64,000 nucleotides of DNA, from NCBI RefSeq assembly GCF_000427885.1, contig NZ_ATYW01000005.1, forward strand, positions 124,001-188,000. The letters are read 5' to 3'. Positions 11,058 to 19,204 of this stretch are shown piece after piece. Made by a program: the position numbers and the translations under genes. Origin of the DNA: Glycomyces tenuis DSM 44171. Its GTDB lineage: Bacteria; Actinomycetota; Actinomycetes; Mycobacteriales; Micromonosporaceae. The notes beneath the pieces were generated by a model. It searched no databases, was not told where the DNA came from, and was given only the letters and a program-made list of their open reading frames with translations. The number at the start of each line of letters is the position of its first letter. Position 1 is the stretch's first letter.

Positions 11058-11495
11058 ATGGAGGGTCCCGGCGACTTCTTCGCGACGGCCGAGGCGTACG
11101 AGGTGGTGGACGGCGATACGTTCCGCGCCGTCATCGGCGGCGAGAAGACCCGCGTGCGCATCATGGGGATCAACTCCCCCGAGTCGGGCGGCTTCAGGGC
11201 CGAGGAGGACTGGGGCGCCGAGGCGAAGGCGTACGCCAAGCGCAAGCTCGAGGGCCGGACCGTCCACTTGTTCACCGACCCGGGCGACCCGGCCTACGAC
11301 CAGTACGACCGGCTGCTCGCGCACGTGGTCATGGAGAACGGCATGAACTACGCCGTCCTCGCCGTCGCCGAAGGCATGGCGCACACCTACATCCTGCGCC
11401 ACCAGGAACTGGTCATCGGCGACACGCTCCGCAAGGCCGAGCGTCTCGCGAAGGCCGAGAAGCGCGGCATGTGGGCCTCCCCGGCTCTGGACTAG
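11058..11495 (+). CDS. Thermonuclease-like (SNase) domain protein
   Basis: A 145-residue protein with a staphylococcal-nuclease fold signature. It has DGDT at residues 18-21, the RVRIMGINSPE loop with Arg34 nearby, and YDRLLAHVV where the family has Asp-x-Gly/Asp-Arg for catalysis. The C-terminal KAEKRGMWA matches the usual helix. No signal peptide is visible, so it may be intracellular or exported in another way. ATG 11058 has GGAG six bases upstream; the longer frame from 10995 lacks such a site. The gene stands alone. Confidence 0.85.
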   Translation: MEGPGDFFATAEAYEVVDGDTFRAVIGGEKTRVRIMGINSPESGGFRAEEDWGAEAKAYAKRKLEGRTVHLFTDPGDPAYDQYDRLLAHVVMENGMNYAVLAVAEGMAHTYILRHQELVIGDTLRKAERLAKAEKRGMWASPALD

Positions 11496-11614
11496 GCCGG
11501 CTCCGGCCGTGCTCGTTCGCGACGCCGCGCCTCAGAGACCGTATCGTCGGCCTTGTTGCTCACGGCCTGAGGCCGCTCTTGGGGGGTTGATTTCGTAGAT
11601 CGCACCCCTGAAGA

Positions 11615-11845
11615 TCACTCCGAGACTCCCATGTAGCGCTGAATCGCGAGCATTTCGGCGCGGTCATCGGGGTCGTTGGCGAGTCGTTCGGCATCCTCGC
11701 GAGCCTGCTTGATCAGTTCGTCGCGATAGGTGTGCAACAGTGCGTAGCGGACCGCCTCGGTCTTGGTGCGGCCCTTCGCGGTCAGCGCTTGGAGAGCCTT
11801 CTCCGTCGCCTCGTCGGTGCGTATGTTGAGCGTTGGCACGGCCAT
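11615..11845 (-). CDS. Ribbon-helix-helix antitoxin-like protein
   Basis: A 76-residue protein whose first half (VPTLNIRTDEATEKALQAL, then GRTKTEAVRYALLH) matches the ribbon-helix-helix DNA-binding fold of VapB/ParD-type antitoxins. The second half is a charged helix that would normally clasp a toxin. No PIN, ParE or other toxin gene is next to it: the neighbours are a nuclease gene, convergent and 120 bases away, and a response regulator. It may be an orphan antitoxin or a free-standing regulator. Confidence 0.65.
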   Translation of the reverse strand: MAVPTLNIRTDEATEKALQALTAKGRTKTEAVRYALLHTYRDELIKQAREDAERLANDPDDRAEMLAIQRYMGVSE

Positions 11846-11907
11846 ATTCTGTCACGGCTCGCCGACGCCGCAAATTCCACGAACAATCCGGCTCCGCGTA
11901 TCAGCGC

Positions 11908-12555
11908 TCAGGCGCTCTCGAGGTAGCGCAGGACCGCGGCGACGCGGCGGTCGGTGTGGTCGTCGGGGGCGAGGTCGAGCTTGAAGAAGATGTTGCGGAT
12001 GTGCTTGTGGACGGCGTTCTCGGTGATGAACAGCCGCTGCGCGATCGCGGCGTTGCCCAGGCCCTCGGCCATGACCGACAGGACCTCTTTCTCTCGCGGG
12101 GTGAGCCGCTCGAGCGGGTCGTCGCTGCGGCGCTGCGCGAACAGCTGCGCGACGACCTCGGGGTCGATGGCGGTGCCTCCCGCCGCGACGCGCTGGAGCG
12201 CCTCGACGAAGGCGTCGACACGGCCGACGCGCTCCTTGAGCAGGTAGCCGACGCCTTTGGCGCCTTCGGCGAGCAGGTCGGTCGCGAAGCTCTCCTCCAC
12301 ATAGGCCGACAGGACGAGGACGGCGAGCTCGGGGTGGGCGCGGCGCGCCTCGACCGCGGCCTTGATGCCCTCGTCGGTGTGGGTCGGCGGCATCCGGACG
12401 TCGACGACGGCCACGTCGGGCCGGTGCTCCTCGACGGCGGCCAGGAACGCCTCGGGGCCGCCGGTGGAGGCGACGACGTCGAAGCCCTCCCCGCGCAGCA
12501 CCAGGCCCAGGCCCTCGCGCAGGAGGGTGTCGTCCTCGGCGATCACGATCCGCAT
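11908..12555 (-). CDS. NarL/LuxR-family response regulator
   Basis: A 215-residue two-component regulator. The receiver domain has acidic AEDD near the start, phospho-acceptor Asp52 in VDVRMP and a conserved Lys in LLKERV. The C-terminal LuxR-type HTH (LTPREKEVLSVMAEG, then NAAIAQRLFITENAVHKHI) spans about residues 150-205. It overlaps the kinase gene by 13 bases, so the pair is coupled. The divergent genes at 13989-14986, an ABC ATPase with a small membrane protein, are the likely targets. Confidence 0.92.
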   Translation of the reverse strand: MRIVIAEDDTLLREGLGLVLRGEGFDVVASTGGPEAFLAAVEEHRPDVAVVDVRMPPTHTDEGIKAAVEARRAHPELAVLVLSAYVEESFATDLLAEGAKGVGYLLKERVGRVDAFVEALQRVAAGGTAIDPEVVAQLFAQRRSDDPLERLTPREKEVLSVMAEGLGNAAIAQRLFITENAVHKHIRNIFFKLDLAPDDHTDRRVAAVLRYLESA

Positions 12556-13805
12556 GGCAGCTCCACTCTGATCTCTGTCGGCCCGCCGGCCGGGCTGGTC
12601 ACGGTCACGTCGCCGTCGTGGGCCTCGACGCGGCGGCCGATCCCGGCCAGCCCCGAGCCGTTCGCGGCGTCGGCGCCGCCGCGGCCGTCGTCGGTGACGC
12701 TCACATGGAGGCGGCCGCCGCGCAGGCGCACCTCGACTTCGGCGCGGCTCGCCCGGCTGTGCTTGGCGACGTTCGTCAACGACTCTGCCACGACGAAGTA
12801 GGCGGTCGCCTCGACACTGGCCGGGCAGCGGTCCGGAACGTCGACGGTGACCTTGCACGGCACCGAGCAGTCCGAGGCGAGGGCGCTCAGCGCCCCTTCG
12901 AGGCCGCGGTTCTCCAGCACGGGCGGCAGGATCGAGCGGACGACGGCGCGCAGCTCGGCCAGGGCGTCCTCGACGGTGTCCTGGGCGCGGGCGAGGATCT
13001 CGTCGGCGCGCTCGGGGTTGCGCTCCACCTCGCGGCGGGCGGCGCCGACGAGGACGGCGACGCCGACGATGCGGTTCTGGGCGCCGTCGTGCAGGGCCCG
13101 CTCGATGCGGCGCAGCTCCACGGCGTGCGCGTCGAGCGCGGCGGCGCGCGTGGCGGTGAGCCTGGCGACCCGCTCGGAGAGGTCGGCGTCCGGGTCGGGC
13201 CCGAGGAGGTTGACGCCCGGCCGGGCCTGGAGCTCGCACAGCTTCGGGGCGCCGATGAGCCACAGCGCGAACACGGCGACGCCCGCGATGGGCCCGATCA
13301 TCGCGGCGCTCCACGTCGCGGCCTCGACGGTGCCGTTGAGGATCTCCTGCTGGTCCGGGCTGATGGTGGTCCACCAGATCGGGTAGGTGATGTCGCGGAC
13401 GGCCGTGAACGGCAGCTGGATGGCGACGATGCCGACGATCAGACCCCAGGTGGCGTGCATGAACAGCCACGACAGGTCCCGGCGCGTCTCCGGATCGGCC
13501 AGGGCTCCCCGCAGCGAGGGCTCGGCTTCGACGTCGGGCCCGTGGTAGGGCGATTCGATCTCGTGACCGAGCCGCCGCAGGCGGCTCCGTTCGAGGTCGG
13601 CCAGGCGCCGCACCCAGCGCAGCATCGGCAGCGCCATCGGGCGGCCGACGCGCACGAGGGTCAGCACGGCCGTGATCAGCAGCAGCGGGAGGGTGTAGAG
13701 CGCGAGGATGCCGATGGCGGCGCCGTAGACGGCGTAGCCGGTGCTGCGCAGTGCCTCGCGCGGCACCCGCCTGTCGTCGCTCACGACAGCGTTCAGCCTG
13801 CTCAT
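12543..13805 (-). CDS. Sensor histidine kinase, HisKA_3 type
   Basis: A 420-residue membrane kinase. There are hydrophobic segments near residues 25-52 and a further cluster near 115-190, where a loop (about 135-160) may be the sensing part. The dimerization motif ERALHDGAQNR puts the phospho-His at 239. The N box is ESLTNVAKHS and the glycine box DDGRGG...GSGLAGIGRR. The order of TM sensor, HisKA_3 and HATPase is typical of NarL-type partners. The ATG at 13805 is followed by the regulator gene with a 13-base overlap. Confidence 0.92.
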   Translation of the reverse strand: MSRLNAVVSDDRRVPREALRSTGYAVYGAAIGILALYTLPLLLITAVLTLVRVGRPMALPMLRWVRRLADLERSRLRRLGHEIESPYHGPDVEAEPSLRGALADPETRRDLSWLFMHATWGLIVGIVAIQLPFTAVRDITYPIWWTTISPDQQEILNGTVEAATWSAAMIGPIAGVAVFALWLIGAPKLCELQARPGVNLLGPDPDADLSERVARLTATRAAALDAHAVELRRIERALHDGAQNRIVGVAVLVGAARREVERNPERADEILARAQDTVEDALAELRAVVRSILPPVLENRGLEGALSALASDCSVPCKVTVDVPDRCPASVEATAYFVVAESLTNVAKHSRASRAEVEVRLRGGRLHVSVTDDGRGGADAANGSGLAGIGRRVEAHDGDVTVTSPAGGPTEIRVELPCGS

Positions 13806-13988
13806 CGGACTCCCCCTCCGTCCGATCCAAACGCTACCCGGGGGCCTGCCGGTCCGTCGGTACAGCGAACTGTACCGGTGGCCCTACCGCTGGCCCCACC
13901 TCCGTTTCACCAGGTAACGGCATTGGGCGGCAAGGCATTCCGCCATACGGTCGAGTCATGTCCGCAACGACCTTCGGAAGGGGTCACG

Positions 13989-14216
13989 ATGACCGACCGA
14001 TACCGCCTCGGTGAACCGCCGCCGAGCGCCGACCCCGAGACGCGGCCCGCCTCGAACGGCACCGACATGCTGCTGTGGATCGTCCTGGTCCTCGCCCTGG
14101 CCCTCAACGGCGCCCTGTCCCTGGTCGGGCTCGACCTGCTGGGGGCCCCGTTCGGCCTGGTGGCGCTCTTCTGCGGCGTCACGCTGCTGATCCGCTACTT
14201 CCAGCGGAGGAAGTGA
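13989..14216 (+). CDS. Small two-TM membrane protein
   Basis: A 75-residue protein with a polar N-terminus and two hydrophobic segments (about residues 27-48 and 51-68) ending in RYFQRRK. ATG 13989 has GAAGGGG seven bases upstream. It is followed by an ABC ATPase gene with only two bases between stop and start, so the two must be co-expressed. It is far too small to be a normal permease, yet it occupies a permease partner's position. Function unknown. Confidence 0.7.
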   Translation: MTDRYRLGEPPPSADPETRPASNGTDMLLWIVLVLALALNGALSLVGLDLLGAPFGLVALFCGVTLLIRYFQRRK

Positions 14217-14218
14217 CG

Positions 14219-14986
14219 ATGCCGACGCTGCAACAGCCCAAGACCGCGCTCCGCGAGGACCCCACCAGGCCCGCCGCGCTGCTCATGCGGGAGGTCACGA
14301 AGACCTACGACGGCGCGGTCACCGCGCTGGACCGCGTCTCACTCCAGGTGCCGCGCGGCTCGTTCCTGGCCGTCATGGGTCCGTCCGGTTCGGGCAAGTC
14401 GACGCTGCTGCACTGCGCGGCCGGTCTCGACTCGCCAACCGGCGGCGAGGTCTACATCGGCGGGACCGCGATCGGGCCGCTGAACGAGACGAAGCGGACG
14501 ATGCTGCGCCGCGACCGGATCGGCTTCGTCTTCCAGTCCTACAACCTGCTGCCGTCACTGACGGTGGAGGAGAACATCACGCTGCCGCTGCGCCTGTCGG
14601 GCGCCTCGGCCGACCGGCGGTGGCTCGGCGAGCTGGTGAAGCGGGCCGGCCTGGGCCGGATGCTGCGCCTGCGGCCCGGGGACCTGTCGGCCGGGGAGCA
14701 GCAGCGCGCCGCGATCGCCCGCGCGCTGGCGGGGCGGCCTGAGGTCGTCTTCGCCGACGAGCCGACCGGCGCGCTCGGGCCCGAGGCCGCCGACGAGGTC
14801 CTCGGCCTGCTGCGTGAGCTGGTCGACGAGTTCGCCCAGACGGTCGTCATGGTCACCCACGACCCGAACGCCGCCGCGCACGCGCACGCGACCGCGGTGA
14901 TGGCAGGCGGCCGGATCGACCGGTACTTCGCGCGGCCGACCGCCGCCGAGCTGGCCCGGAGCCTCGTCCGCCAGGGCGCGCCGTAG
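14219..14986 (+). CDS. MacB/LolD-type ABC ATPase without a permease
   Basis: A 255-residue ATPase of the macrolide/lipoprotein exporter class. Walker [10 protein letters not shown] is at about residues 58-66, the Q-loop reads FVFQSYNLLP and the H-loop VMVTHD. The signature is DLSAGEQQR instead of LSGGQ, and the D-loop region reads TGALGPE rather than the usual S/N-LD. Walker B (VVFADE) is intact. GGAGGA lies nine bases upstream of ATG 14219. No FtsX-type permease follows, since a terminator and a convergent MFS gene come next. It may serve a permease encoded elsewhere, or act with the two-TM protein upstream. Confidence 0.85.
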   Translation: MPTLQQPKTALREDPTRPAALLMREVTKTYDGAVTALDRVSLQVPRGSFLAVMGPSGSGKSTLLHCAAGLDSPTGGEVYIGGTAIGPLNETKRTMLRRDRIGFVFQSYNLLPSLTVEENITLPLRLSGASADRRWLGELVKRAGLGRMLRLRPGDLSAGEQQRAAIARALAGRPEVVFADEPTGALGPEAADEVLGLLRELVDEFAQTVVMVTHDPNAAAHAHATAVMAGGRIDRYFARPTAAELARSLVRQGAP

Positions 14987-15010
14987 GGGCCGCCCGTGGA
15001 AGGCGGCCCC
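14986..15010. terminator. Hairpin between convergent ABC and MFS genes
   Basis: GGGGCCGCC (14986-14994) pairs with GGCGGCCCC (15002-15010) around a seven-base loop. It begins at the last base of the ATPase stop codon and lies 20 bases from the MFS stop, so it can act in both directions. Confidence 0.7.
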
Positions 15011-15030
15011 TGTCGAAGGTGTCGGTGCGG

Positions 15031-16467
15031 TCAGGCGGTCTCGGGCAGCACCCGGCGGCGGCTCAGCAGCGCCGTGGCCGAGGCCAGGAGGCCGATCACC
15101 GCGACGGTGGTGACGAGGTAGAGCCCGGGCCGGTACTGGGCGATGCCGGTGGCGGCGCCGCCGGAGATCAGGCCGGTGGCGATCGCCAGGACGATCGCGC
15201 CGCCGATCTGGCCGGAGGTCTGGACGAGCCCGGAGGCCAGCCCCTGCTCGTCGTCGTCGATGCCTTCGGTGGCCTGGACCATGACCGAGGAGAAGCCCAG
15301 CGCGAAGCCGACGCCGAGCAGCAGGAAGCTCGGCAGGTAGTCGGTGAGGTAGGCCGGCTCGGGGCTGCCGCCGCGGAGGATGAACCACACGTAGCCGAGG
15401 ACGAACGAGGTCATCGACGCGATGATCATCGGGGTGGTGCCGAAGCGGTCGATGAGCCGCCCGGCCAGCGGCGACAGGAACGCCACGATCACGCCGGCGG
15501 GCGCCAGCGCGAGCGCCATCCGCAGCGGGCCCCATTCGAGCGTGTTCTGGAGGTACAGCGACACGATCGTCTGGAAGCTGAGGTAGGAGCCGAAGATCGC
15601 CAGGGCGGCGAGGTTGGCCCGCACGATCGACTTGACCTTGAGGATGCTGAGCCGCACCAGCGGGTGGCGGACCCGGTTCTCGGCGACGAAGAACGCGCCG
15701 AGCAGGACGACGGCGGCGGCGGCCGTGGCGGTCACGAGCGGGGTGAAGCCGGTCTCGGGGGCCGTGACGATCGTGTAGACCGCGGCGAGCATGCCGCCGG
15801 TGAGCAGGGCCGCGCCGACGAAGTCGACGCTGCCGCGTTCCCGCTCCCGGTCGCGGGGCACCACGAGGAAGGCGGCGACGATGACGGCGGCGACGACCGC
15901 GACGGGCGCGTAGAAGGTCAGGCGCCAGTCGACGCCGGTGAGGAACCCGGAGACGATGAGCCCGGAGGCGTAGCCGGTGGCGCCGAAGACGGTGAAGATC
16001 GACAGCGCCTTGTTGCGGTCGTGGCCTTCCTTGAAGGTGGTCGTGATGATCGACAGGGCGGCCGGGGCGGTGAAGGCGGCGGCGACGCCCTTGACGATGC
16101 GGCTGGCGATGAGCAGCGCGCCGTCGTCGACCATGCCGCCGATCAGTGAGGCGAGGCCGAAGACGACCAGAGCGGCCAGGAAGACGCGGCGCCGCCCGAA
16201 GAGGTCGGCGGCCCTGCCGCCCAGCAGGAGCAGGCCGCCGTAGCCGAGGATGTAGCCGTTGACGATCCACTGGAGGCTCGCGGTCTCCAGGCCGAGTTCG
16301 GCGCCGATGGAGGGCAGCGCCACGCCGACCATGGAGACGTCGAGGGCGTCGAGGAACATCGCCAGTCCGGCGACGAAGAGGATGGCCCAGAGCTTGGGGC
16401 CCCAGCGGCTCGGGGCGTGCGCCGGGGTGTGGCCGAGGCGGGTGGGTTCGGTTTCGGTGAGTGTCAC
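15031..16467 (-). CDS. MFS drug exporter, DHA2 (14-TM) type
   Basis: A 478-residue transporter with about 14 hydrophobic segments. It has the DHA2 features LDALDVSMVGVALP near the first helix and RAADLFGRRRVF in the loop 2-3 motif A. The divergent MarR gene is the likely repressor. The start is GTG at 16467, placed by a strong promoter (TTGACA, 17 bases, TAATTT) whose predicted start site falls on or next to this GTG, so the mRNA would be leaderless. The longer frame from TTG 16503 would put the start codon on the -35 box. The substrate cannot be read from sequence. Confidence 0.9.
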   Translation of the reverse strand: MTLTETEPTRLGHTPAHAPSRWGPKLWAILFVAGLAMFLDALDVSMVGVALPSIGAELGLETASLQWIVNGYILGYGGLLLLGGRAADLFGRRRVFLAALVVFGLASLIGGMVDDGALLIASRIVKGVAAAFTAPAALSIITTTFKEGHDRNKALSIFTVFGATGYASGLIVSGFLTGVDWRLTFYAPVAVVAAVIVAAFLVVPRDRERERGSVDFVGAALLTGGMLAAVYTIVTAPETGFTPLVTATAAAAVVLLGAFFVAENRVRHPLVRLSILKVKSIVRANLAALAIFGSYLSFQTIVSLYLQNTLEWGPLRMALALAPAGVIVAFLSPLAGRLIDRFGTTPMIIASMTSFVLGYVWFILRGGSPEPAYLTDYLPSFLLLGVGFALGFSSVMVQATEGIDDDEQGLASGLVQTSGQIGGAIVLAIATGLISGGAATGIAQYRPGLYLVTTVAVIGLLASATALLSRRRVLPETA

Positions 16468-16503
16468 GACGGTCAAATTACATGCTCGTGCATTGGATGT
16501 CAA
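16468..16503 (-). promoter_or_regulatory. Leaderless promoter of the MFS exporter
   Basis: TTGACA (16498-16503), a 17-base spacer and TAATTT (16475-16480) form a near-consensus sigma-70-type promoter on the minus strand. Seven bases separate the -10 box from the GTG start. A ribosome-binding site is absent, consistent with leaderless initiation. Confidence 0.75.
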
Positions 16504-16516
16504 CGCATCAAATGCA

Positions 16517-16553
16517 TGGACATAAAATGTCTTGACATGGTAATCTCCTGGTC
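16517..16553 (+). promoter_or_regulatory. marR promoter with MarR operator candidate
   Basis: TGGACA (16517-16522), an 18-base spacer and TAATCT (16541-16546) precede ATG 16554 by seven bases, so this side also looks leaderless. The perfect palindrome GACAT-AAA-ATGTC (16519-16531) overlaps the -35 box and is the best operator candidate for the MarR protein. The paired TGCATT/AATGCA further left could be a second site. Confidence 0.6.
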
Positions 16554-16943
16554 ATGGACCCTGAATCGGATCAAGACGTATGCACCAAGTGGTCTACGAC
16601 ACTTCGCGTGTACCACGACACGTCCTCCGAGCTGGAGCACGAGCTCCAGTCCCGCCACGGCCTGGGGCTCAGCGAGTTCGAGGTGCTCCAGATCCTCGCG
16701 GGCCGCTGCCGCGTCGAGTCCGGGCACAAGGTCAAGATGAAGGACCTCGAGGCGGAGATGTACCTGAGCCAGAGCGCCCTGTCCCGCACCGTCACGCGCC
16801 TGGAGAAGTCCGGGCTGGTGGGCCGGGCCGCCTGCGACTTCGACCGCCGCGCCAACTTCCTCATGCTCACGCCCGAGGGCCGCGAACGCTGGGAGGCCGC
16901 CCGGCCCACCCACCGGGCGGTCCTCGAACGGCACCTCGCGTGA
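16554..16943 (+). CDS. MarR-family transcriptional regulator
   Basis: A 129-residue winged-helix regulator. The recognition region MYLSQSALSRTVTRLEKSGLV (about residues 69-89) and the wing with Asp/Arg (CDFDRRANFLMLTPEG) match the MarR family. It is divergent from a DHA2 exporter with an 86-base gap and overlapping promoters, the classic repressor-exporter pair. It probably represses both genes until a toxic ligand binds. The ATG at 16554 is preceded by a promoter rather than a ribosome-binding site. Confidence 0.92.
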   Translation: MDPESDQDVCTKWSTTLRVYHDTSSELEHELQSRHGLGLSEFEVLQILAGRCRVESGHKVKMKDLEAEMYLSQSALSRTVTRLEKSGLVGRAACDFDRRANFLMLTPEGRERWEAARPTHRAVLERHLA

Positions 16944-17026
16944 CAGCGCTTCACCTCAATGCTTGCCGAAGTCGGTATTGTGTGACCTGAGAGAAGTCAC
17001 GACCTGATCCGGCAGGAGTAGCGCTT

Positions 17027-18001
17027 ATGGCTCACCCCGAGAACCAGCAACAGGAAGACGACGACGGCGGCACCTTCAAGCTCAAACCTGGAGCGCAGTC
17101 GAAGCCCGAAGCCCCCCAAGGCGAGGAGAGCCTCGACTCGACGATGAAGCTGCGCAAGGCCGGCGGCGCCTCGGTGCCCCCGCCCCCGCCGCCCTCCCCG
17201 CTCGGCAACCCCACCGGGCCCTCGAACCCGCAGCCCTCGCCGTTCGCCGAGACCTCGGTCATGCCGCAGTCCGGCGGATCGCAGACCGGCTTCCAGCCGG
17301 CCACCCAGCCTCCCGGCCAGTCGAACCCGCTCGGCCAGCCGACCCCGCCGCCGCAGCAGCAGGCCCAGCAGCAGTACGGGCAGCAGCCCTACGGCCAGCA
17401 GCCGCCCCCGGGCGGCCAGTACCCGCCGCAGCAGGGCCACATGCCCCCCGCCCAGCAGAGCGGCCCCGGCGGCGCCCCCAAGGCCCTGCAACGGGTCGGC
17501 ATGCTCGCCATGATCTCCGGTGTCGCCGGTATCGTGTGGGCGCTGCTCGGCTTCTTCACCGGCGAGTTCGGGCTCATCGTCAACGCGGTGGTCTACCTGG
17601 TCACCTCGGCCGTCGTCCTGGGCATCTCCTTCGCGCTGCCCCGCGGCGTCCTCAAGAGCAAGCGGTGGCGCCAGTACGCCGTCGGCATCTTCGGCGCCCA
17701 CGGCCTCATCGGCCTGATGTGGATGCTGGGGTCCATGACCTCCAGCACCCCGGCCTGGTTCCTCGCCGCGGGCTGGCTGCTCATCGCCATCGTCGTCGGC
17801 GCGGTCGCCTACGGCATCTTCCTGATCCTCAAGGACCCCGAGATCCGCAACTGGTTCGAAGGCGCCCCCGCCTCGATCCACCACACCGCCGGCGGGGCCG
17901 TGCCGCCGCCCACCGCGCCCGGCCAGCCGGGCTCCTACCCGCCGCCCCCGGGCTACCCGCAGCAGGGCCAGCCGGGACAGCAGCCTCCATACGGCCGGTA
18001 G
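17027..18001 (+). CDS. Pro/Gln-rich four-TM membrane protein
   Basis: A 324-residue protein with three parts. Residues 1-145 are disordered and increasingly rich in Pro, Gln and Gly (QQQYGQQPYGQQPPPGGQ type). Residues 150-275 hold four hydrophobic segments. The last 45 residues are again Pro/Gly-rich. No enzymatic motif is visible. Proteins with this layout are common in actinobacteria, without a firm function. ATG 17027 has AGGAG eight to nine bases upstream. It seems to be a single-gene unit. Confidence 0.75.
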   Translation: MAHPENQQQEDDDGGTFKLKPGAQSKPEAPQGEESLDSTMKLRKAGGASVPPPPPPSPLGNPTGPSNPQPSPFAETSVMPQSGGSQTGFQPATQPPGQSNPLGQPTPPPQQQAQQQYGQQPYGQQPPPGGQYPPQQGHMPPAQQSGPGGAPKALQRVGMLAMISGVAGIVWALLGFFTGEFGLIVNAVVYLVTSAVVLGISFALPRGVLKSKRWRQYAVGIFGAHGLIGLMWMLGSMTSSTPAWFLAAGWLLIAIVVGAVAYGIFLILKDPEIRNWFEGAPASIHHTAGGAVPPPTAPGQPGSYPPPPGYPQQGQPGQQPPYGR

Positions 18002-18152
18002 CCTTTGCGCTCCGGCCCGTCGCGACTAAGCTCACTCGTATGACGGCCGCGGCAGCCACGGCGACACCGTGGCGCCGCTCGACGGCCCCCGCGGCGACAC
18101 CCGCGGAGCCCGGATCGGCACTGGTGCCGCGGCCGCAGACGAGGAGGTCACT

Positions 18153-18617
18153 ATGTCTGCATCGCGCGCGTCGAACAACGGTGCGCCCGTCCGGGTGGTC
18201 GTGGCGAAGGTCGGGCTCGACGGGCACGACCGAGGCGCGAAGGTCGTCGCTCGCGCGCTGCGCGACGCGGGCATGGAAGTGATCTACACCGGTCTGCACA
18301 ATTCGCCGGAGCAGGTCGTGGCGACGGCGTTGGCCGAAGACGCCGACGCGATCGGATTGAGCATTCTCTCAGGCGCGCACATGACGCTGTTCCCGCGAGT
18401 GCTGCGGCTGCTCGACGAGGCGGATGCGCGCGACATCGTCGTGTTCGGCGGCGGCATCATTCCCGACGAGGACGCCGAGGCGCTGCGCGAAGCCGGGGTG
18501 GCCGCGACCTTCGGACCCGGCGCCTCGACTCAGGTGATCGCCGAATGGGTGGCCGAGCACGTCGGCCGCGCCGAAAGCGACGGCGCCGCAAGGGAGAGCA
18601 GCGCCTCCGCGGGCTGA
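18153..18617 (+). CDS. Stand-alone cobalamin-binding protein (mutase small-domain type)
   Basis: A 154-residue protein equal to the B12-binding domain of methylmalonyl-CoA-type mutases. The cobalamin motif DxHxxG appears as LDGHDRGAK (Asp23, His25, Gly28). Further on are the usual [12 protein letters not shown] and [12 protein letters not shown] stretches that hold the nucleotide tail. No mutase catalytic subunit is adjacent. ATG 18153 has GAGGAGG five to eleven bases upstream; the longer frame from 18069 lacks one. It may be the small subunit of a two-part acyl-CoA mutase. Succinyl-CoA synthetase downstream would use the succinyl-CoA such an enzyme makes. Confidence 0.85.
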   Translation: MSASRASNNGAPVRVVVAKVGLDGHDRGAKVVARALRDAGMEVIYTGLHNSPEQVVATALAEDADAIGLSILSGAHMTLFPRVLRLLDEADARDIVVFGGGIIPDEDAEALREAGVAATFGPGASTQVIAEWVAEHVGRAESDGAARESSASAG

Positions 18618-19204
18618 TCACACCGCCTGGAAAAAATATTTCGACGGGCCCGTAACCGCCCGCGAACAGCCTCGTTTTATTAGTGTCGGACGCAGTGAAA
18701 GCGGCGCGAGACGCATCGGAGAGCGAGGCGAGAGCCGCCGCTCATCGGTACAGCAGGGCTCACAGAGCCATGCCACAAACTGCCGATGCCCTGTCGATTG
18801 AGGGGTGGCGATAGGGCATCGTGCCTAAAGGGAATCAAGCCTTTGAGGGGTGGGCTTGATTCCCGACTAAAAGGGGACCGGACGCCTGAGGGGTGCGTCC
18901 GGTCCCCGCTCATCTGCCCCCGAGTGCGAATCCCCCGCAAGTTCGGCGGCATCGCCGACTCGTCTCGGCGCAGTGCTGTCGGGGAGTTCACTCCGTCACT
19001 TTCACGCTGTGCGATCTTCGATCTCGTCACACCGGTGCACCGCCACGCCTCCGCACCGCCCGCCCGCGCGTTACGCTGCGCTAACGGGCACCTGACAGAT
19101 GCTCCGGCCCGCGGGGCCCGGCCGCCGAGTCGCGGCGCGGGGAACCGCCCGGTCGAGCCAGGCGACCCGGTCAAGGAAGACTAGCTAGTGGAGCGGACTC
19201 TACA
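18618..19204. other. 587-base gene-free region before sucC
   Basis: No ORF here has a convincing family or start. The region holds an A6 run (18631-18636) next to a short stem, which would be a U-rich terminator for leftward transcription, then the three-hairpin element at 18784-18907. About 300 bases of ordinary GC-rich sequence lead to sucC. Confidence 0.6.
18784..18907. ncRNA. Three tandem hairpins with a shared loop sequence
   Basis: There are three near-perfect stem-loops. Hairpin 1 pairs 18784-18796 with 18809-18821 (one G-U). Hairpin 2 pairs 18830-18841 with 18853-18864. Hairpin 3 pairs 18873-18885 with 18895-18907. The stems have unrelated sequences, but every loop contains TGAGGGGT on the plus strand, ACCCCTCA on the minus strand. 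On the minus strand hairpin 3 is followed by TTTTAG and hairpin 2 by TTTAGG. A leftward transcript would therefore have C-rich loops able to pair with purine-rich ribosome-binding sites, and could end near the T6 at 18636-18631. A plus-strand transcript would instead be a sucC leader. Strand and function are unresolved. Confidence 0.55.

Noticed and set aside
18680..19184. Open frames on both strands through the hairpin region upstream of sucC
   Set aside because: They read through three perfect hairpins, lack ribosome-binding sites and show no family. An RNA element explains the region better.
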